From the NCBI RefSeq assembly GCF_030486405.1, contig NZ_CP129613.1, positions 5,580,001 through 5,644,000 on the forward strand: a DNA stretch of 64,000 nt. The letters run 5' to 3'. Numbering within the stretch: the first letter of the stretch is position 1; every line of letters starts with the position of its first letter. Positions 41,945 to 54,600 of the stretch are shown one piece after another. The translations under genes and the position numbers were made by a program. Source of the DNA: Mycolicibacterium sp. HK-90 (lineage in GTDB: Bacteria; Actinomycetota; Actinomycetes; Mycobacteriales; Mycobacteriaceae). The notes under the pieces were generated by a model. That model ran no database searches. It was not told where the DNA came from and saw only the letters and a program-made list of their open reading frames with translations.

Positions 41945-43297
41945 TCAAAGATGCGTGCCGGTGAGCGAAAAGTCGTTCAAGGTGCTCGAAAGGTCTTGTC
42001 GCAAGCCGTCATTCGAGTTGTGACGGCCCGGCTGATAGGCAAGGGCCGAGACAAAGACATGCCCGTGCGATCTTCCCAAGACCACCAACTGGGCTCCGCC
42101 GCGCCGGTACATCGTCGCCGTGGTCACGCCCACGGGGATATTCCGCATGGCGAAGTAGTTGGCGTCCGTGCCATCTGGCCGGCCGGCGGCCGGGTTGACC
42201 ACACCGAGGTTCGATGAGCCGACGACGTTGGATGCGAAGCCAACCATCGCAACGCTGGCGCCCCCGAGGAGCCGCTTGGGTAACAGGGGAACGATGGCAT
42301 TCACTGCCCGCTCTTCGTCGGGCACCTTCCGGTGGCGAATCCACGCTTGTTTGATTGCGGTCCGGATCTCGCGCAGGTCGATCGTCGCACGTGCAGGGTC
42401 GACCGTGACGCCGACATTGCTGATCGCGTTGGCGCGAGTATCGTCCGCGGCGCGCTCGTTGACCGGCATCATCACGACGACCGAGCCGTCTGCGGCCACC
42501 CGTCCCACTCGCTGGGCGAGTCGGGCGGCAAATCCCGCGAGCAGCGCGGTGCTACTGCCGCCGAGCGCCTGTGCGCGGGCCTCCCACTCGTCGGCATCGA
42601 CGAAGACAGTCGCCATCGGGAGCACGATGCGTTCGTCTGCCCCGGCGGGCAGCGCAGGCGGCGTGGCAGGCGCAGGCGTGGCAGGCCTGGGTGTTGCCGC
42701 TCCGGTACCACCGCGGCTACGCCGGGCCAACCGGACCGCGGCGACGACCGCGCGTCCCATCGCCGGGATGTCCCGTGCGGTTTGGCCGGCATCCTCGCGC
42801 AGCGCCTGCCACCGCCGGCGCGCTGCGGCAGCAGGCCAGCTGATCGGGTCGTCGCGGCCACGCGCCGCATCCGCCAGCGCCTCACACAGCCCCACGCCGT
42901 CGGTGAGGCAGTGTGAGATGACAAAGCTCACCCCGGCGCCGCCGTCGGTGAATGGGAGCACCGCAAGATGCCATCCGGGACCGTGCTCGCAATCCAGTGG
43001 GGTTTTACCCTGCTCGGTGAGCCAGGCTTCAAACTCTTTGCGCGGGCGGGCCGACTCGACGATCTCGAGCTCAGGTAGGTGATCCGGGGCTACCCAGCGG
43101 TGCCGACCGAACGGCAAGGGCGACCGTGCGATGCGACGCGACAACCGTCCCCGCTGAAGATGTTCATGGAATCGCCGTAGACCATCGAGATCGACCGGAC
43201 GGTCGTACACCCAGACACACTGCAGCAGGCTGGGGCGTCCCGTCGCTCGCGATACGTCAAAAATGGTCTGGTCGAGCAAATCCAGCACATTGCTCAT
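41945..43297 (-). CDS. Condensation-superfamily acyltransferase e
   Basis: 450 aa from ATG 43297 (MSNVLDLLDQTIFDVSRATG); two earlier in-frame starts (43399, 43456) only add unconserved residues. Active site [10 protein letters not shown] intact. A Pro/Ala-rich linker (about residues 205-235) separates the two lobes. Most like copies b and d (EIVESARPR, CTEQ/LTEQ-KTPLDCE). It lies behind the methyltransferase in the NRPS-B, f, methyltransferase, e run, so it likely acts on the NRPS-B product. Confidence 0.82.
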   Translation of the reverse strand: MSNVLDLLDQTIFDVSRATGRPSLLQCVWVYDRPVDLDGLRRFHEHLQRGRLSRRIARSPLPFGRHRWVAPDHLPELEIVESARPRKEFEAWLTEQGKTPLDCEHGPGWHLAVLPFTDGGAGVSFVISHCLTDGVGLCEALADAARGRDDPISWPAAAARRRWQALREDAGQTARDIPAMGRAVVAAVRLARRSRGGTGAATPRPATPAPATPPALPAGADERIVLPMATVFVDADEWEARAQALGGSSTALLAGFAARLAQRVGRVAADGSVVVMMPVNERAADDTRANAISNVGVTVDPARATIDLREIRTAIKQAWIRHRKVPDEERAVNAIVPLLPKRLLGGASVAMVGFASNVVGSSNLGVVNPAAGRPDGTDANYFAMRNIPVGVTTATMYRRGGAQLVVLGRSHGHVFVSALAYQPGRHNSNDGLRQDLSSTLNDFSLTGTHL

Positions 43298-43502
43298 TTT
43301 CGAAACTGTATCTGCCCTGAATTCGCCTGTCTCGTGTTTGTAGGTGGTCAGCATCGACCAAAACCGGTGACGTCCTGAGTTGCAGCCGTTCCCATGTTTG
43401 CTTGGCGGAGAACCGAACGGCGGGCCATTACCGTTCTCAAAAGGCCGGCCGCTCAACGCTGATGGTTACGTAAATGCTGCTCCCGGACGATCTGGTGCGT
43501 CA

Positions 43503-44177
43503 TCACCAGACGAGTGGCACGAGCCGGTAGTGCACCTTCTGCATGTACTCCCGGTATCCGGCGAGCTGCAGTCGAAGCAGCTTCTCCTCGTCCTGGATAC
43601 GGAAGGCGTACAGAGTCAGGACAGGAATGAGAACGGCCAGCCCCCACCATGAACCAAGCGCGAGAGGCATTCCCGCCACCATGAGCAGCGCCCCCATGTA
43701 CATCGGATGCCGCACAAGCCCGTACAGGCCGGTGGACACCAGCGTCTGCTCCGACTCCACCGTGATGTTGGCTGACGCATAACTGTTCTGGACGATCGTG
43801 AATATCGTGATCACGAGGCCGATGGCGAACATCGCGTTGCCGATCCACGACACGACGGGGGGCACCGGGGACCAACCGAAGCGATGGTCGAGGCCACAGA
43901 ACACCGGCAGCGCAACGGACAAGACTCCGATGACTCCGAGGACCGCCTTCTGCACCGGCCTCGACTCCGACTTCCGCCCGACCCGCATGCGCCGCTCTAC
44001 GACCGCCTGGTCCTTCCTCAACAGGTAAACGGTCGAGAGACTCGCCATGACCGCGTACACGGTCAGGAAAACCCATGCCTGCCAGTAGTCGAACGTCCCG
44101 GCCGGCACGAACAGCAGCGCACAAATCACTGCCAGGCCCAAGACGGACTGGACAGCCACCCGAAGATTGGTGCTCAT
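43503..44177 (-). CDS. Isoprenylcysteine carboxyl methyltransferase-like membrane methyltransferase
   Basis: 224 aa, about five hydrophobic segments and the ICMT/phospholipid-methyltransferase signature RHPMYMGALLMVAG (RHPxYxG at 156-162) plus the C-terminal DEEKLL...YxxY region. Family members use SAM to methylate carboxylates or membrane lipids. It has the best SD in the region (AGGAGG 8 nt before ATG 44177), 32 bp after acyltransferase f and behind a TE-ending NRPS. Methyl-ester capping of the released lipopeptide's C-terminal carboxylate is therefore a reasonable inference; C-terminal methyl esters are known in mycobacterial acylpeptides such as L5P and fortuitine (from memory). A decayed duplicate lies at 37224-37750. 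Confidence 0.85.
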   Translation of the reverse strand: MSTNLRVAVQSVLGLAVICALLFVPAGTFDYWQAWVFLTVYAVMASLSTVYLLRKDQAVVERRMRVGRKSESRPVQKAVLGVIGVLSVALPVFCGLDHRFGWSPVPPVVSWIGNAMFAIGLVITIFTIVQNSYASANITVESEQTLVSTGLYGLVRHPMYMGALLMVAGMPLALGSWWGLAVLIPVLTLYAFRIQDEEKLLRLQLAGYREYMQKVHYRLVPLVW

Positions 44178-44209
44178 CTCATCCTCCTACATGTGTGATT
44201 CGGGGACGC

Positions 44210-45568
44210 TCACAGAGGCGCGCCGGTCAGCGAAAAATCATTCAAAGCGCTCAAAAGGTCTTGTCGTAGACGGTCATTCGTGTTGACGCGACCTGGCAGA
44301 TAAGAATGAGCCGAGATAAACACCCGTCCATTGGCTCGTCCGGACAGAAACGACTGCGTTCCGCCGAACCGGTTGAGCATCGCCTCGGTCAGCCCCAGAT
44401 GAGGAAGAACCTTGATGGCGAAGTAGTCGGCGTCGGTGCCGTCGGGCCGACCGGCCGCCGGATTGACCACACCGAGGTTGGACGAGCCGACCCCGTTGGG
44501 TGAACTGGCTCGGGAGGTGGCCCCGAGTAACCGCTTGGGTAACAGCGGAATGATGGCATTCACCGCGTACTCCTCGTCCGGCACCTCTCCGTGACGGATC
44601 AGCGCTTGTTTGACCGCAGCGCGGATCTCCCGCAGGTCCGCCGTCGCAAGCTCAGGGTCGACCCTGACGGCCACACTGCTTCTCGCGTTGGCGCGAGTAT
44701 CGCCGTCGGCGCGCTCATTGACCGGCATTCCCACGACCACGCAGCCGTCGGGACCGACCCGTCCTCCTCGTTTGGCGAGGCGGGCCGCCAATCCCACCAG
44801 CAGCGAGTTGCTGGTCCCGCCGAGCGCCTGGGCGCGGGCGTCCCACTCGTCGGCATCCACCAAGACCGTCGCCATCGGGACCGCCATCGACTCGCCGGAC
44901 CCGGCGACAGACGCAGCCACGGGTGCAGGTGCAGTGACACTGGTCGTCGGCGACCCTGGAGCGCCGGCCGCTCCGGCACCACTGCCACTACGCCGGGCCA
45001 ACCGAATCGCCGCGACGACACCCCGGCCCATGACGGGGATGTCCCGCACGGTTTGCCAGGTGTCCTGCCACAAGGCTTTCCAACGACCGCGCGATCCGGC
45101 GGCCGGCCAGCCGATCTGGACGTCCCGCCCGAGTGCCGCATCCGCGAGCGCCTCGCACAACCCGACTCCATCGATGAGGCAATGCGACACGACCAAGCTG
45201 ACTCCCGTGCCGCCGTCGGTGAACGGGAGGACCGCCAGGTGCCATCCGGGACCATGTTCGCAATCCAGCGGGGTGTTGACCTGTTCGTCGAGCCAGGAGT
45301 CGAATTCCTCCCGCGGCCGGGCCGGCGCGACGAACTCAATGTCGGACGGACCCTCAGATGCCACCCAGCGGTGACGGCCGAAAGGCAAGGGCGATTGTTC
45401 GATGCCGCGGGACAACCGTCCCCGCTGAAGATGGTCATGGAACTGCCGCAGACCATCGAGATCGACCGGACGGTCGTACACCCAGACAGACTGCAGCAGG
45501 CTGGTGACCCCGATCGCCCGCCCGAGGTCGAACACCCGCTGATCGAGCACATCGAGAACGTTGCTCAC
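44210..45568 (-). CDS. Condensation-superfamily acyltransferase f
   Basis: 452 aa if the GTG at 45568 (GTG AGC, matching [10 protein letters not shown] of the paralogues) is the start; an ATG at 45625 in the same frame is possible. Active site SHCLIDGVGL intact. It has a long Ala/Pro/Ser-rich interlobe linker (about 205-240). Sister of acyltransferase c, with which it shares most of its length, and like c it is the first gene after a terminal NRPS (118 bp after the NRPS-B stop). Predicted to O-acylate the NRPS-B peptide. Confidence 0.82.
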   Translation of the reverse strand: MSNVLDVLDQRVFDLGRAIGVTSLLQSVWVYDRPVDLDGLRQFHDHLQRGRLSRGIEQSPLPFGRHRWVASEGPSDIEFVAPARPREEFDSWLDEQVNTPLDCEHGPGWHLAVLPFTDGGTGVSLVVSHCLIDGVGLCEALADAALGRDVQIGWPAAGSRGRWKALWQDTWQTVRDIPVMGRGVVAAIRLARRSGSGAGAAGAPGSPTTSVTAPAPVAASVAGSGESMAVPMATVLVDADEWDARAQALGGTSNSLLVGLAARLAKRGGRVGPDGCVVVGMPVNERADGDTRANARSSVAVRVDPELATADLREIRAAVKQALIRHGEVPDEEYAVNAIIPLLPKRLLGATSRASSPNGVGSSNLGVVNPAAGRPDGTDADYFAIKVLPHLGLTEAMLNRFGGTQSFLSGRANGRVFISAHSYLPGRVNTNDRLRQDLLSALNDFSLTGAPL

Positions 45569-45686
45569 CTTCGGAACTGCGCCCGCGTTGGATTCGCGCG
45601 CCTCGTCTTTGTAAGGGGTCCGCATCGGCGATCACCGTCCCAACATCGGCCGCTCGACGCTCTCGCGTCCGAGCATCGTTACGAAA

Positions 45687-48600
45687 CTATTCCGCGGTAC
45701 TTTCCAATTGAGCCTTGAGCTGTTCGGTGTATCCACTCAGCGCTTCGGCGGTGAACATCTCAAAGTGTGTGCAGCCCACCGGTATCACCGTGATTTCGCC
45801 GGAAACGTAAGGCCGCCAACTGTGCAGAAGCGATCGGGCGGCCCTGCAGTTCCTCAGACGCGCCAAGCGCGATGTGATCCCTTTCCCGCTGGTGTTTTCG
45901 CACCGTGGTCGGGCAGCCGAAAACATCACGGCATCACCGTCGAACACACCGGGTGCATGGTCGAGAAGCATCAACTGACCCGCACTGACACTTCGCGCCA
46001 TGAATTCCACCAACTTCCGCGACGGAGGACTGGACCCATGGCGGGCAACGATGTCGGCCACCCGCGAGTACGTCAGCAGGCCCCAATGCACCGGGACCCG
46101 AACCTTATTGGTGCGCAGTATGTAGTCCAGGACCCACCCTTCGGCAACTGCGTGATTGCTGGCGAGCTTCCTGGTGATGCGCTTCCAGAACCTGTTCGGG
46201 TTCAACAGCCCATCCAACAGAACCAGACGCTGCACTTCACACCCACGCCGCTGCAACTCAACAGCCAACGCATGAGCAACCACACCACCGAACGACCAAC
46301 CCAAGATCCGGTAAGGCCCAACCGGATAGAGCACCTGCAACCGATCCGCATAGCTGACCGCCATGTCCTGGATCGATGGTGCTTCGGGTTCACCGTCGGC
46401 GGGAACTTGATTGATCCCGATGATCGGGCCGTCCACGTACTGACCCAACGCCCGATACGACCAACTCAAACCGAAACCGTCATGGATACAACACAACGGC
46501 ACCCCATTACCCGGTTTGAGTATTTCAACCGGAACCACTTCCTGTGAGCTCTCGACGCGGCCCACCTGCTGGGCCAGACCACGCACAGTGGGTGCATCGA
46601 ACATGACGCGCACCGCCAACTCGGTATCCAAACTGGCGTTGGCCGCGGCGATCACCCGCATCGCCGACAACGAATCCCCACCCAGGTTGAAAAACGAATC
46701 GTCCACCCCGACGCGCTCCAGACCGAGGACTTCGGCGTAGATGCCGGCCAAAATCTCCTCGGTAAGCGTTTCCGGGGCACGATACTGCCGAGCATCGACA
46801 TAGTCCGGCACCGGGAATGCACGACGATCCAATTTCCCGTTGACCGTCAACGGCAGACTGTCGACCACCATCACCGCGGCCGGCACCATATAGCTCGGCA
46901 GCCGCTGCGCCAGGGCCGAGCGGATTTCGGCCGGGTCTGCGGTACCGGTGACGTAGCCGAACAGACGCTTGTCACCGGGGCGATCTTCCCGAGCGATCAC
47001 CGCCGCCTGATTCACCCCCTCCAGACCAGCCAGCACCGCTCGGATGTCACCCAACTCGATGCGATACCCGCGGATCTTGACCTGCTCGTCGGCCCGACCC
47101 AGATAGTGCAACTGTCCATCGACACCCCAACGCACCAGATCCCCGGTGCGATACATCCGTTGCCCCGCAGCGAACGGGCACGCCACAAACCGCGACCCGG
47201 TCAACCCGCCCCGACGCTGATACCCGCTCGCCAGGCCGGACCCGGCCACATACAGCTCACCGACCACCCCAGGCGGCACCGGACGCAACCACCGATCCAG
47301 CACGAAGAACGCCGCCCCCGGCACCGGCCTACCGATCGGCACCACCTTTGACCCTGCCACCAGCGGTGCACTGAACGACGTGTACCACGTCTCCGTCGGG
47401 CCGTAACCGTTGAGCATCAACCGGCCCGGTGCCCACCGATCCACCAACTCGGCCGGACACGCTTCACCGGCCACCACCAACGCCGTCGACTCCAAGCCGA
47501 CCGAGGACAGTGCCGCAGCAGCAGATGGGGTCTGGTTCAGCACCGTCACATGCTCGGCAACCAGCAGGTCATGCAACTCATCCGGCGAACCCACCAACGC
47601 ATCCGGCACCACCACCAACCGGCCACCGCTCAGCAGCGCACCGAAGATCTCCCACACCGACACATCGAACGCATACGAATGCCACTGCGACCACACCCCC
47701 GCGTGCGGCAACCCCGCGTCCAACGACGTCAGCAAGCCGGTGACGTTGCCGTGCGGGACCGCCACTCCCTTCGGAACACCCGTCGTGCCCGACGTGTAGA
47801 TCACGTACGCAACATCATCCCCAGCCGGCGCTGGCAATGCGCTACTCGGCTGCGTGGCGATCCGCCGATCCGCCACGTCAACAGCAGCCACACCGAGACG
47901 ATCCAATCGCCCCACCAACCGACCGGCAGTAACCGCGGCCACCGGTCGGGCATCACCCACCACCACCGCGATCCGTGCGTCTGGGTGAGCCGGATCCAAC
48001 GGCAGATACGCCGCCCCCGTCTTCAACACCGCCAGAATCGCCACGATCGCGTCAACAGAACGATTCAGCAACACCGCGACGCACTCGCCCGGTCCGACAC
48101 CAAGACCAACAAGCAAATGCGCCAGCCGATTCGACGCCTCATCCAGCTCTCGATAGGTCATCGACATACCGTCGAAGGACACCGCCACCGCATCAGGCAC
48201 CCGGGCCACCTGCTGCTCAAAAACCTCGGGGATCGAGCCCGCAACACTCGCCGACTCGGAGAGCACCGCCCGGTTGCCGACCGTATCGAGACGAGCATGC
48301 TCAACCTCGTCCAACACATCGATCGACGAGAGCAGCCTGGCCGGATCAGCGGTCATCGCCGCCAACACCCGCTCCAATCGCTCGACCATGACCTCAATCG
48401 TGGCCGGGTCGAACACATCGGTCCGGAACTCCACCGATCCACCGATCCCGGCCGAAGCACCCTCCGCATCGAACCGCTCGCCCAGAGCGAAGACCAAATC
48501 CATCCGCGCGGTGTGGGTTTCGGCCATCAGCGGAGCGGCATACACATCGCCCAATGCCGACTCGGCATCGGGGGCACTGGTGGGGTTCTGCCACGCCAAC

Positions 48601-51600
48601 ATCACCTGGATCAGCGGATGATGGGTAAGACTGCGCGTCGGGTTGAGCCTTTCCACCAGCATCTCGAACGGCACATCCTGATGCTCGTAGGCGGCCAGGC
48701 TGCGCTGCCGCACCTGCCCAACCAACTCGCCGACGGTGGGATTCTCTGCCAGGTCCATCCGCAACACCAACGTGTTGACGAAGAACCCGACCAACTCGTC
48801 CAGGGCGGGATCGCTCCGCCCCGCGATCGGGAAACCCACCGCCACATCGGAACTGGCGCTCAGATTCGACAAGAGGACCGCGAGTGCAGCCTGCAGCACC
48901 ATGAAGCTGGTGGCATTGTGCTCCCGCGCCACCCGAGCCACCTGCTGCTGCAACTCCGCCGGCCACTCCACCTCCACGACAGCGCCCTGGTAATCGGCGA
49001 CCGCCGGATACGGCCGATCCGTCGGCAACTCGAGGCGATCAGGCAGACCGGCCAACGCGTCCTGCCAGTAGTCCAGCTGACCGGCGATCCGGCTCCCGGG
49101 ATCTGACAGCTCCCCCAACTGCTCGCGCTGCCACAGTGTGTAATCCGCGTACTGCACCGGCAGCGGTGACCACTCCGGCGCCTGTCCGCCGCACCGAGCT
49201 GCGTAGGCGGCAGCCACATCACGGGCCAGTGGGGCGAAAGACCAAGCGTCACCAGCGATGTGGTGAACCACTGCCACCAGCAGATGCTCATTCTCAGAAA
49301 CGCGGAAAAGCTTTGTCCAGATCGGAATCTCGGTATTCAGGTCGAATGGATGCCGTACCGCTGTGTCGATGGCGCCCGCCAGCCGATCCGCCGGCCAACC
49401 TGTCGCGTCGATCTCCTGCCATCCGAGATCAACCTGCTCGGCTGGGATCACCAGCTGCCGGGGAACGCCGTCGACCGCCGGGAACACTGTGCGCAGACTC
49501 TCATGCCGGACCACCACATCGACCAGAGCCAGACCGAGTGCGTCGGCGTCCAATCCGGTGACCCGGTACATCATCGGCATGTTGTAGATCGGCGAAGGAC
49601 CGTGCAATTGGTCCAGGAACCACAACCGCTGCTGGGCATACGACAACGGCACCACGGTTGGCCGACGCATCGGCACCAGCGGCGTCCGTGCGCCCGTCCC
49701 CGTGGCGATGCGCGCCTCCAGCTGCGCCACGGTCGGTGCGTCGAAGACCGCGCGAACTGCCAGATCAGCGTCGAACGCGGTGTTGACGGCATTGATCAGC
49801 CGAATCGCTGACAGCGAGTCACCGCCGAGATCGAAGAACGAGTCGCCGACCCCGACCCGGTCCAGCCCCAACACCTGGGTGAAGATGCCGACCAGAATCT
49901 CCTCGACCGGGGTGGCCGGGGCACGATAGTTGTCGGCGTCGGTGTATTCCGGTGCCGGTAGCGCGCGCCTGTCCAACTTGCCGTTGACCGTCAACGGTAT
50001 GGCGTCGACCACCACCACCGCGGCAGGCACCATGTAGGTCGGGAGGTGTTCGGCAAGCTGGGCGCGGGCCTTACCGGCGTCGACCATTCCCGTCACAGAT
50101 TCGGTGACGTAGCCGACGAGGCGCTTCTCGCCCGGGCCGTCCTCGCGGGCGATGACGACGGCTTGTTCCACGCCATCCAGATCCGCCAGAGCGACCTGAA
50201 TTTCGCCGAGTTCGATCCGATAGCCCCGGATCTTGACCTGCTCGTCGGCACGGCCGAGGTACTGCATCTGCCCATCGCTGCCCCAGCGCACCAAGTCGCC
50301 GGTCCGGTACATGCGGGCTCCTGCTCCGCCGAACGGGCAGGGGACGAAGCGCGATGCAGTCAGACCGGGTCGACCGACATACCCGATCCCGACGCCGCGG
50401 CCCGCCACATAGAGCTCCCCTATTACCCCAGGGGGCACTTCCCGCAGCCAGCGATCCAGGACGAACAGTGCCGCACCCGGTACCGGAGCACCGATCGGAA
50501 CAACATTCGAACCGGCCTCTTCAGCTTTCAAGGGCGCACTGATCGTCGCGTACACCGTGGCTTCGGTCGGTCCGTAGGCGTTGATCAGCACCCGCCCCGG
50601 CGCCCAGCGTTGCACCAGCTCGGCGGGACAGGCTTCACCGGCCACCACCAAGGCGGCAGACTCCAATCCTTGCGGTGAGAGCATCCCCGCGGCCGACGGC
50701 GTCTGGCTCAAGACGCTGACGTTTTCGGCGACCAACAATGCGTGCAGATCCTGCGGCGACCGGGCCACGTCCTCGGGCACCACCACCAAGCGGCCACCGT
50801 GCAACAGTGCGCCGAAGATGTCCCACACCGATACGTCGAACACCAGCGAATGCCACTGCGACCACACGGTTCCGGGGCCCACCAAGGCCGGGTCCACCGC
50901 CCCGAGGAACTGGGTCACATTCTGATGGGTGATCGCCACACCCTTCGGCACACCGGTGGTCCCCGAGGTGTAGATCAGGTAGGCGACATCGTCGGCGGCC
51001 GGCATCCGCAAAGCGCCGCCGGGCTGCGTGTCGATCCTGGCGTCGGCGACGTCGATGACAGCCAGGTCGGCGCCATCCAGCCGCGCCCGCAACTCGGGGG
51101 TGGTGATCGCTGCGACCGGGCGGGCATCGCCGAGCATGAACTCGACCCGCGCATCCGGCACCATCGGGTCGATCGGAAGGTAAGCCGCCCCGGACTTGAG
51201 CACCGCCAGGATCGCGACGATCGCCTCGGCCGAATGGTTGAGCAGCAACGCCACGCTCTCACCGGGCCCGGACCCATGGCCAACAAGCAGATGCGCCAAG
51301 CGATTCGACGTCTCATCGAGCTCGCGGTAGGTCCATGAACCATTCCCGCACACCACCGCGACCGCGTCCGGGTCCCGTGCCACCTGCTCGGCGAACACCA
51401 CCGGGATCGACACCGCGGCCACGGGTTCGGTCAACACCGCGCGGTTTCCCCATCGGTCGAGGCTGGCGTGGTCAGCGGCCTCCAACAGATTGATCGACGA
51501 CAGCTTCGCCGCGGGATCGGTGATCAGAGCTTTCACCACGCGGGTCAGTCGCTGGATGAACGTCTGGATGGTGGCGGCATCAAACACATCGGTGCGGTAT

Positions 51601-54600
51601 TCCACCGAACCGGTGATGCCGGCCGGCTCACCGGTATTCCAGCGTTCTGCCAACGAGATGGTCAGATCCATGCGGGCGGTCTGAGTGTCGGCTTCCAGCG
51701 GGGTGGCCTGCATACCGCCCAATGTCGGTACGACCGCCTGGTCGTCGTCCTGCCTGGTCAAGTTCTGCCACGCCACCAACACCTGGATCAACGGATGGTG
51801 GGTCAGGCTGCGGGCCGGGTTGAGCCGGTCGACCACCATCTCGAAAGGCACGTCCTGGTGCTCGTAGGCCGCCAGACTGCGCTGACGTACCTGCGTCAGC
51901 AGGTCGGCAAACGTGGGGTCCCCGTCGAGCTCGACCCGCAACACCAGTGTGTTGATGAAAACCCCGACCAACTCGTCCAACGCGGGATCACTACGCCCGG
52001 CGATCGGGAAGCCCACCGCCACATCGGAATTCCCGGTCAGAGTCGACAACAACACGGCCAGGGCGGCCTGTACCACCATGAAGCTGGTCGCATTGTGCTC
52101 AGTAGCTGCCCGCGCGATCTGCTGTTGCAAATCGACCGGCCACTCCACCGCGAGGCTGGCCCCGCGGTAGTCCGCCTCCGCCGGATACGGCCGGTCCGTG
52201 GGAAGTTCGAGCCGCTCGGGCAACCCGGCCAGCGCTTGCTCCCAGTAGGCCAACTGCCCGGCGATCCGGCTGTCGGGATCGGCCGGATCCCCCAGATGTG
52301 CGCGCTGCCATAACGTGTAGTCGGCGTACTGCACCGGCAACGGCGCCCAACCCGGTACTTGTCCCAGGCAACGCGCGGCATACGCCACCCCAAGGTCACG
52401 TACCAGCGGACCGATCGACAAGCCGTCCCCGGCTATGTGATGGACCACCGCAACCAAGATGTGTTCAGCCTCATCCACGCGGAAAAGGGTTGCTTGCAAG
52501 GGAGATTCGGTCGACAGATCAAAGTTGTACCCGACGGCCGCGTGGATCGCGTCCGACAGCCGTTCCATCGACCAGCCGGTGGCGTCGACGACCCGCCAGC
52601 CGAGATCGGCCTGCGCCGCCGGCAGCACGACCTGTCGGGGCACACCGTCGACCGCGGGGAACACCGTGCGCAGAGACTCGTGGCGCTCCACCACGTCAGC
52701 CAGTGCCGCCCCGAGGGCATCGACATCCAGCTCGCCGGTGATACGGTACGCGGTCGGCATGTTGTAGATCGGGGACGGGCCCTCGAGCTGGTCGAGGAAC
52801 CACAGCCGCTGCTGAGCATAGGACAACGGCAGGACATCAGGACGCTGTCGGGCCACCAACGGTTCCCGCCGGCCCGCACTCTCGCCGGAGCGGGCCGACA
52901 ATTGCGCCACCGTCGGCGCCTCGAACACCGCCCGCACCGCCAGGTCCGTATCCAGGCTGGCATTGACCGCATTGATCAACCGCATCGCCGACAGCGAATC
53001 CCCACCCAGGTCAAAGAAGGAATCATCAGCCCCGACCCGCTCCAACCCCAGCACCTGGGCATAGATGCCGGCCAGGATCTCCTCCGTGGGCGTCCCCGGA
53101 GCCCGGTAGCGATCGACGTCGGCGTACTCCGGTGCGGGCAGGGCCCGTCGGTCAAGCTTGCCGTTGACGGTCAATGACAACGCGTCGACCACCACCACTG
53201 CAGCCGGCACCATGTACGACGGCAACCGCTCACCCATCGCAGCCCGGACCGACGCCGAATCAACGCTTCCAGGGGATGATTCGGTGATGTAGCCGACCAG
53301 GCGTTTGTCGCCCGGGCGGTCCTCCCGGGCGATCACTGCCGCCTGATCGACCCCGTCCAGATCCGCGAGGACAGACTGGATCTCTCCCAGTTCTATGCGG
53401 TACCCGCGGATCTTGACCTGCTCATCGGCGCGCCCCAGATACCGCAACTGCCCATCGGCACCCCAGGATGCGAGATCCCCGGTTCGGTACATCCGCGAGC
53501 CGTTCCCACTGAACGGGCACGCCACAAATCGCAATGCAGTCAGACCACCGCGAAGCCAGTACCCCATCCCGACACCGGCACCCGCGACGTACAACTCACC
53601 CACCACACCCACGGGCGTTTGCCGCAGAGCCTGGTCCAGGACGAAAAAGCCCAGGTGTCCCAACGGCACCCCGATCGGACTGACGCTGCCCTCAACATCG
53701 CCGGCCACGATCTCCCGGAACGACGCATGCACCGTCGTCTCGGTGATGCCATACATGTTGATCAGCCGAGTGGAACCTGAATGGCCCTCGAACCATGGCC
53801 GAAGACGCTGCGGCTCAAGGGCCTCACCGCCGAAGACCACCGTCTCCAACTTCAACTGCCGGCCCAGCTCCGGTTGCAACGCATCCGCCGACTGCAACGC
53901 ATAGAACGCCGACGGCGTCTGACTCAACACCGTCACCTGCTCGGACACCAACAAACCGAGCAACTCTTCCGGAGACCGCGTCACCGACTCCGGAACCACC
54001 ACCAACCGACCGCCGAACAGCAACGCACCCCAGATCTCCCACACCGAATAGTCGAACGCCAACGAATGACACTGCGTCCACACCTGCCCCGCCAGACCCA
54101 ACTCCGCATCCAACGTGCCCAACAACCGCACCACATTCCGATGCGTGATCGCCACACCCTTCGGACGACCCGTCGTCCCCGACGTATAAATCAGGTACGC
54201 GACATCGTCGGCGAGTGTCGTGGGCAACGGCCCCGTGCGTGTGGCGACACCGGCAGCGGCAGCGTCGATATCGACGACCGCAACGCCGGATCCCTCCAGC
54301 CTCCCGGCCAGTGCCGACGTGGTCACTGCCACGACCGGCGCGGCATCACTGAGCATGAACTGAATCCGCGAATCAGGATGCATCGCATCAATCGGCAGAT
54401 ACGCCGCCCCCGACTTCAACACCCCCAGAATCGCGACAATCGCCTCAACCGACCGAGGCAACAACACCGCCACACACCCACCCGGACCCGCACCAAGCCC
54501 AACCAAACAGTGCGCCAACCGATTCGACGCCTCATCGATCTCCGCGTAGGACATCGCGTGGCCCTCGAACGACACCGCCACCGCATCCGGCGCACGGGCC

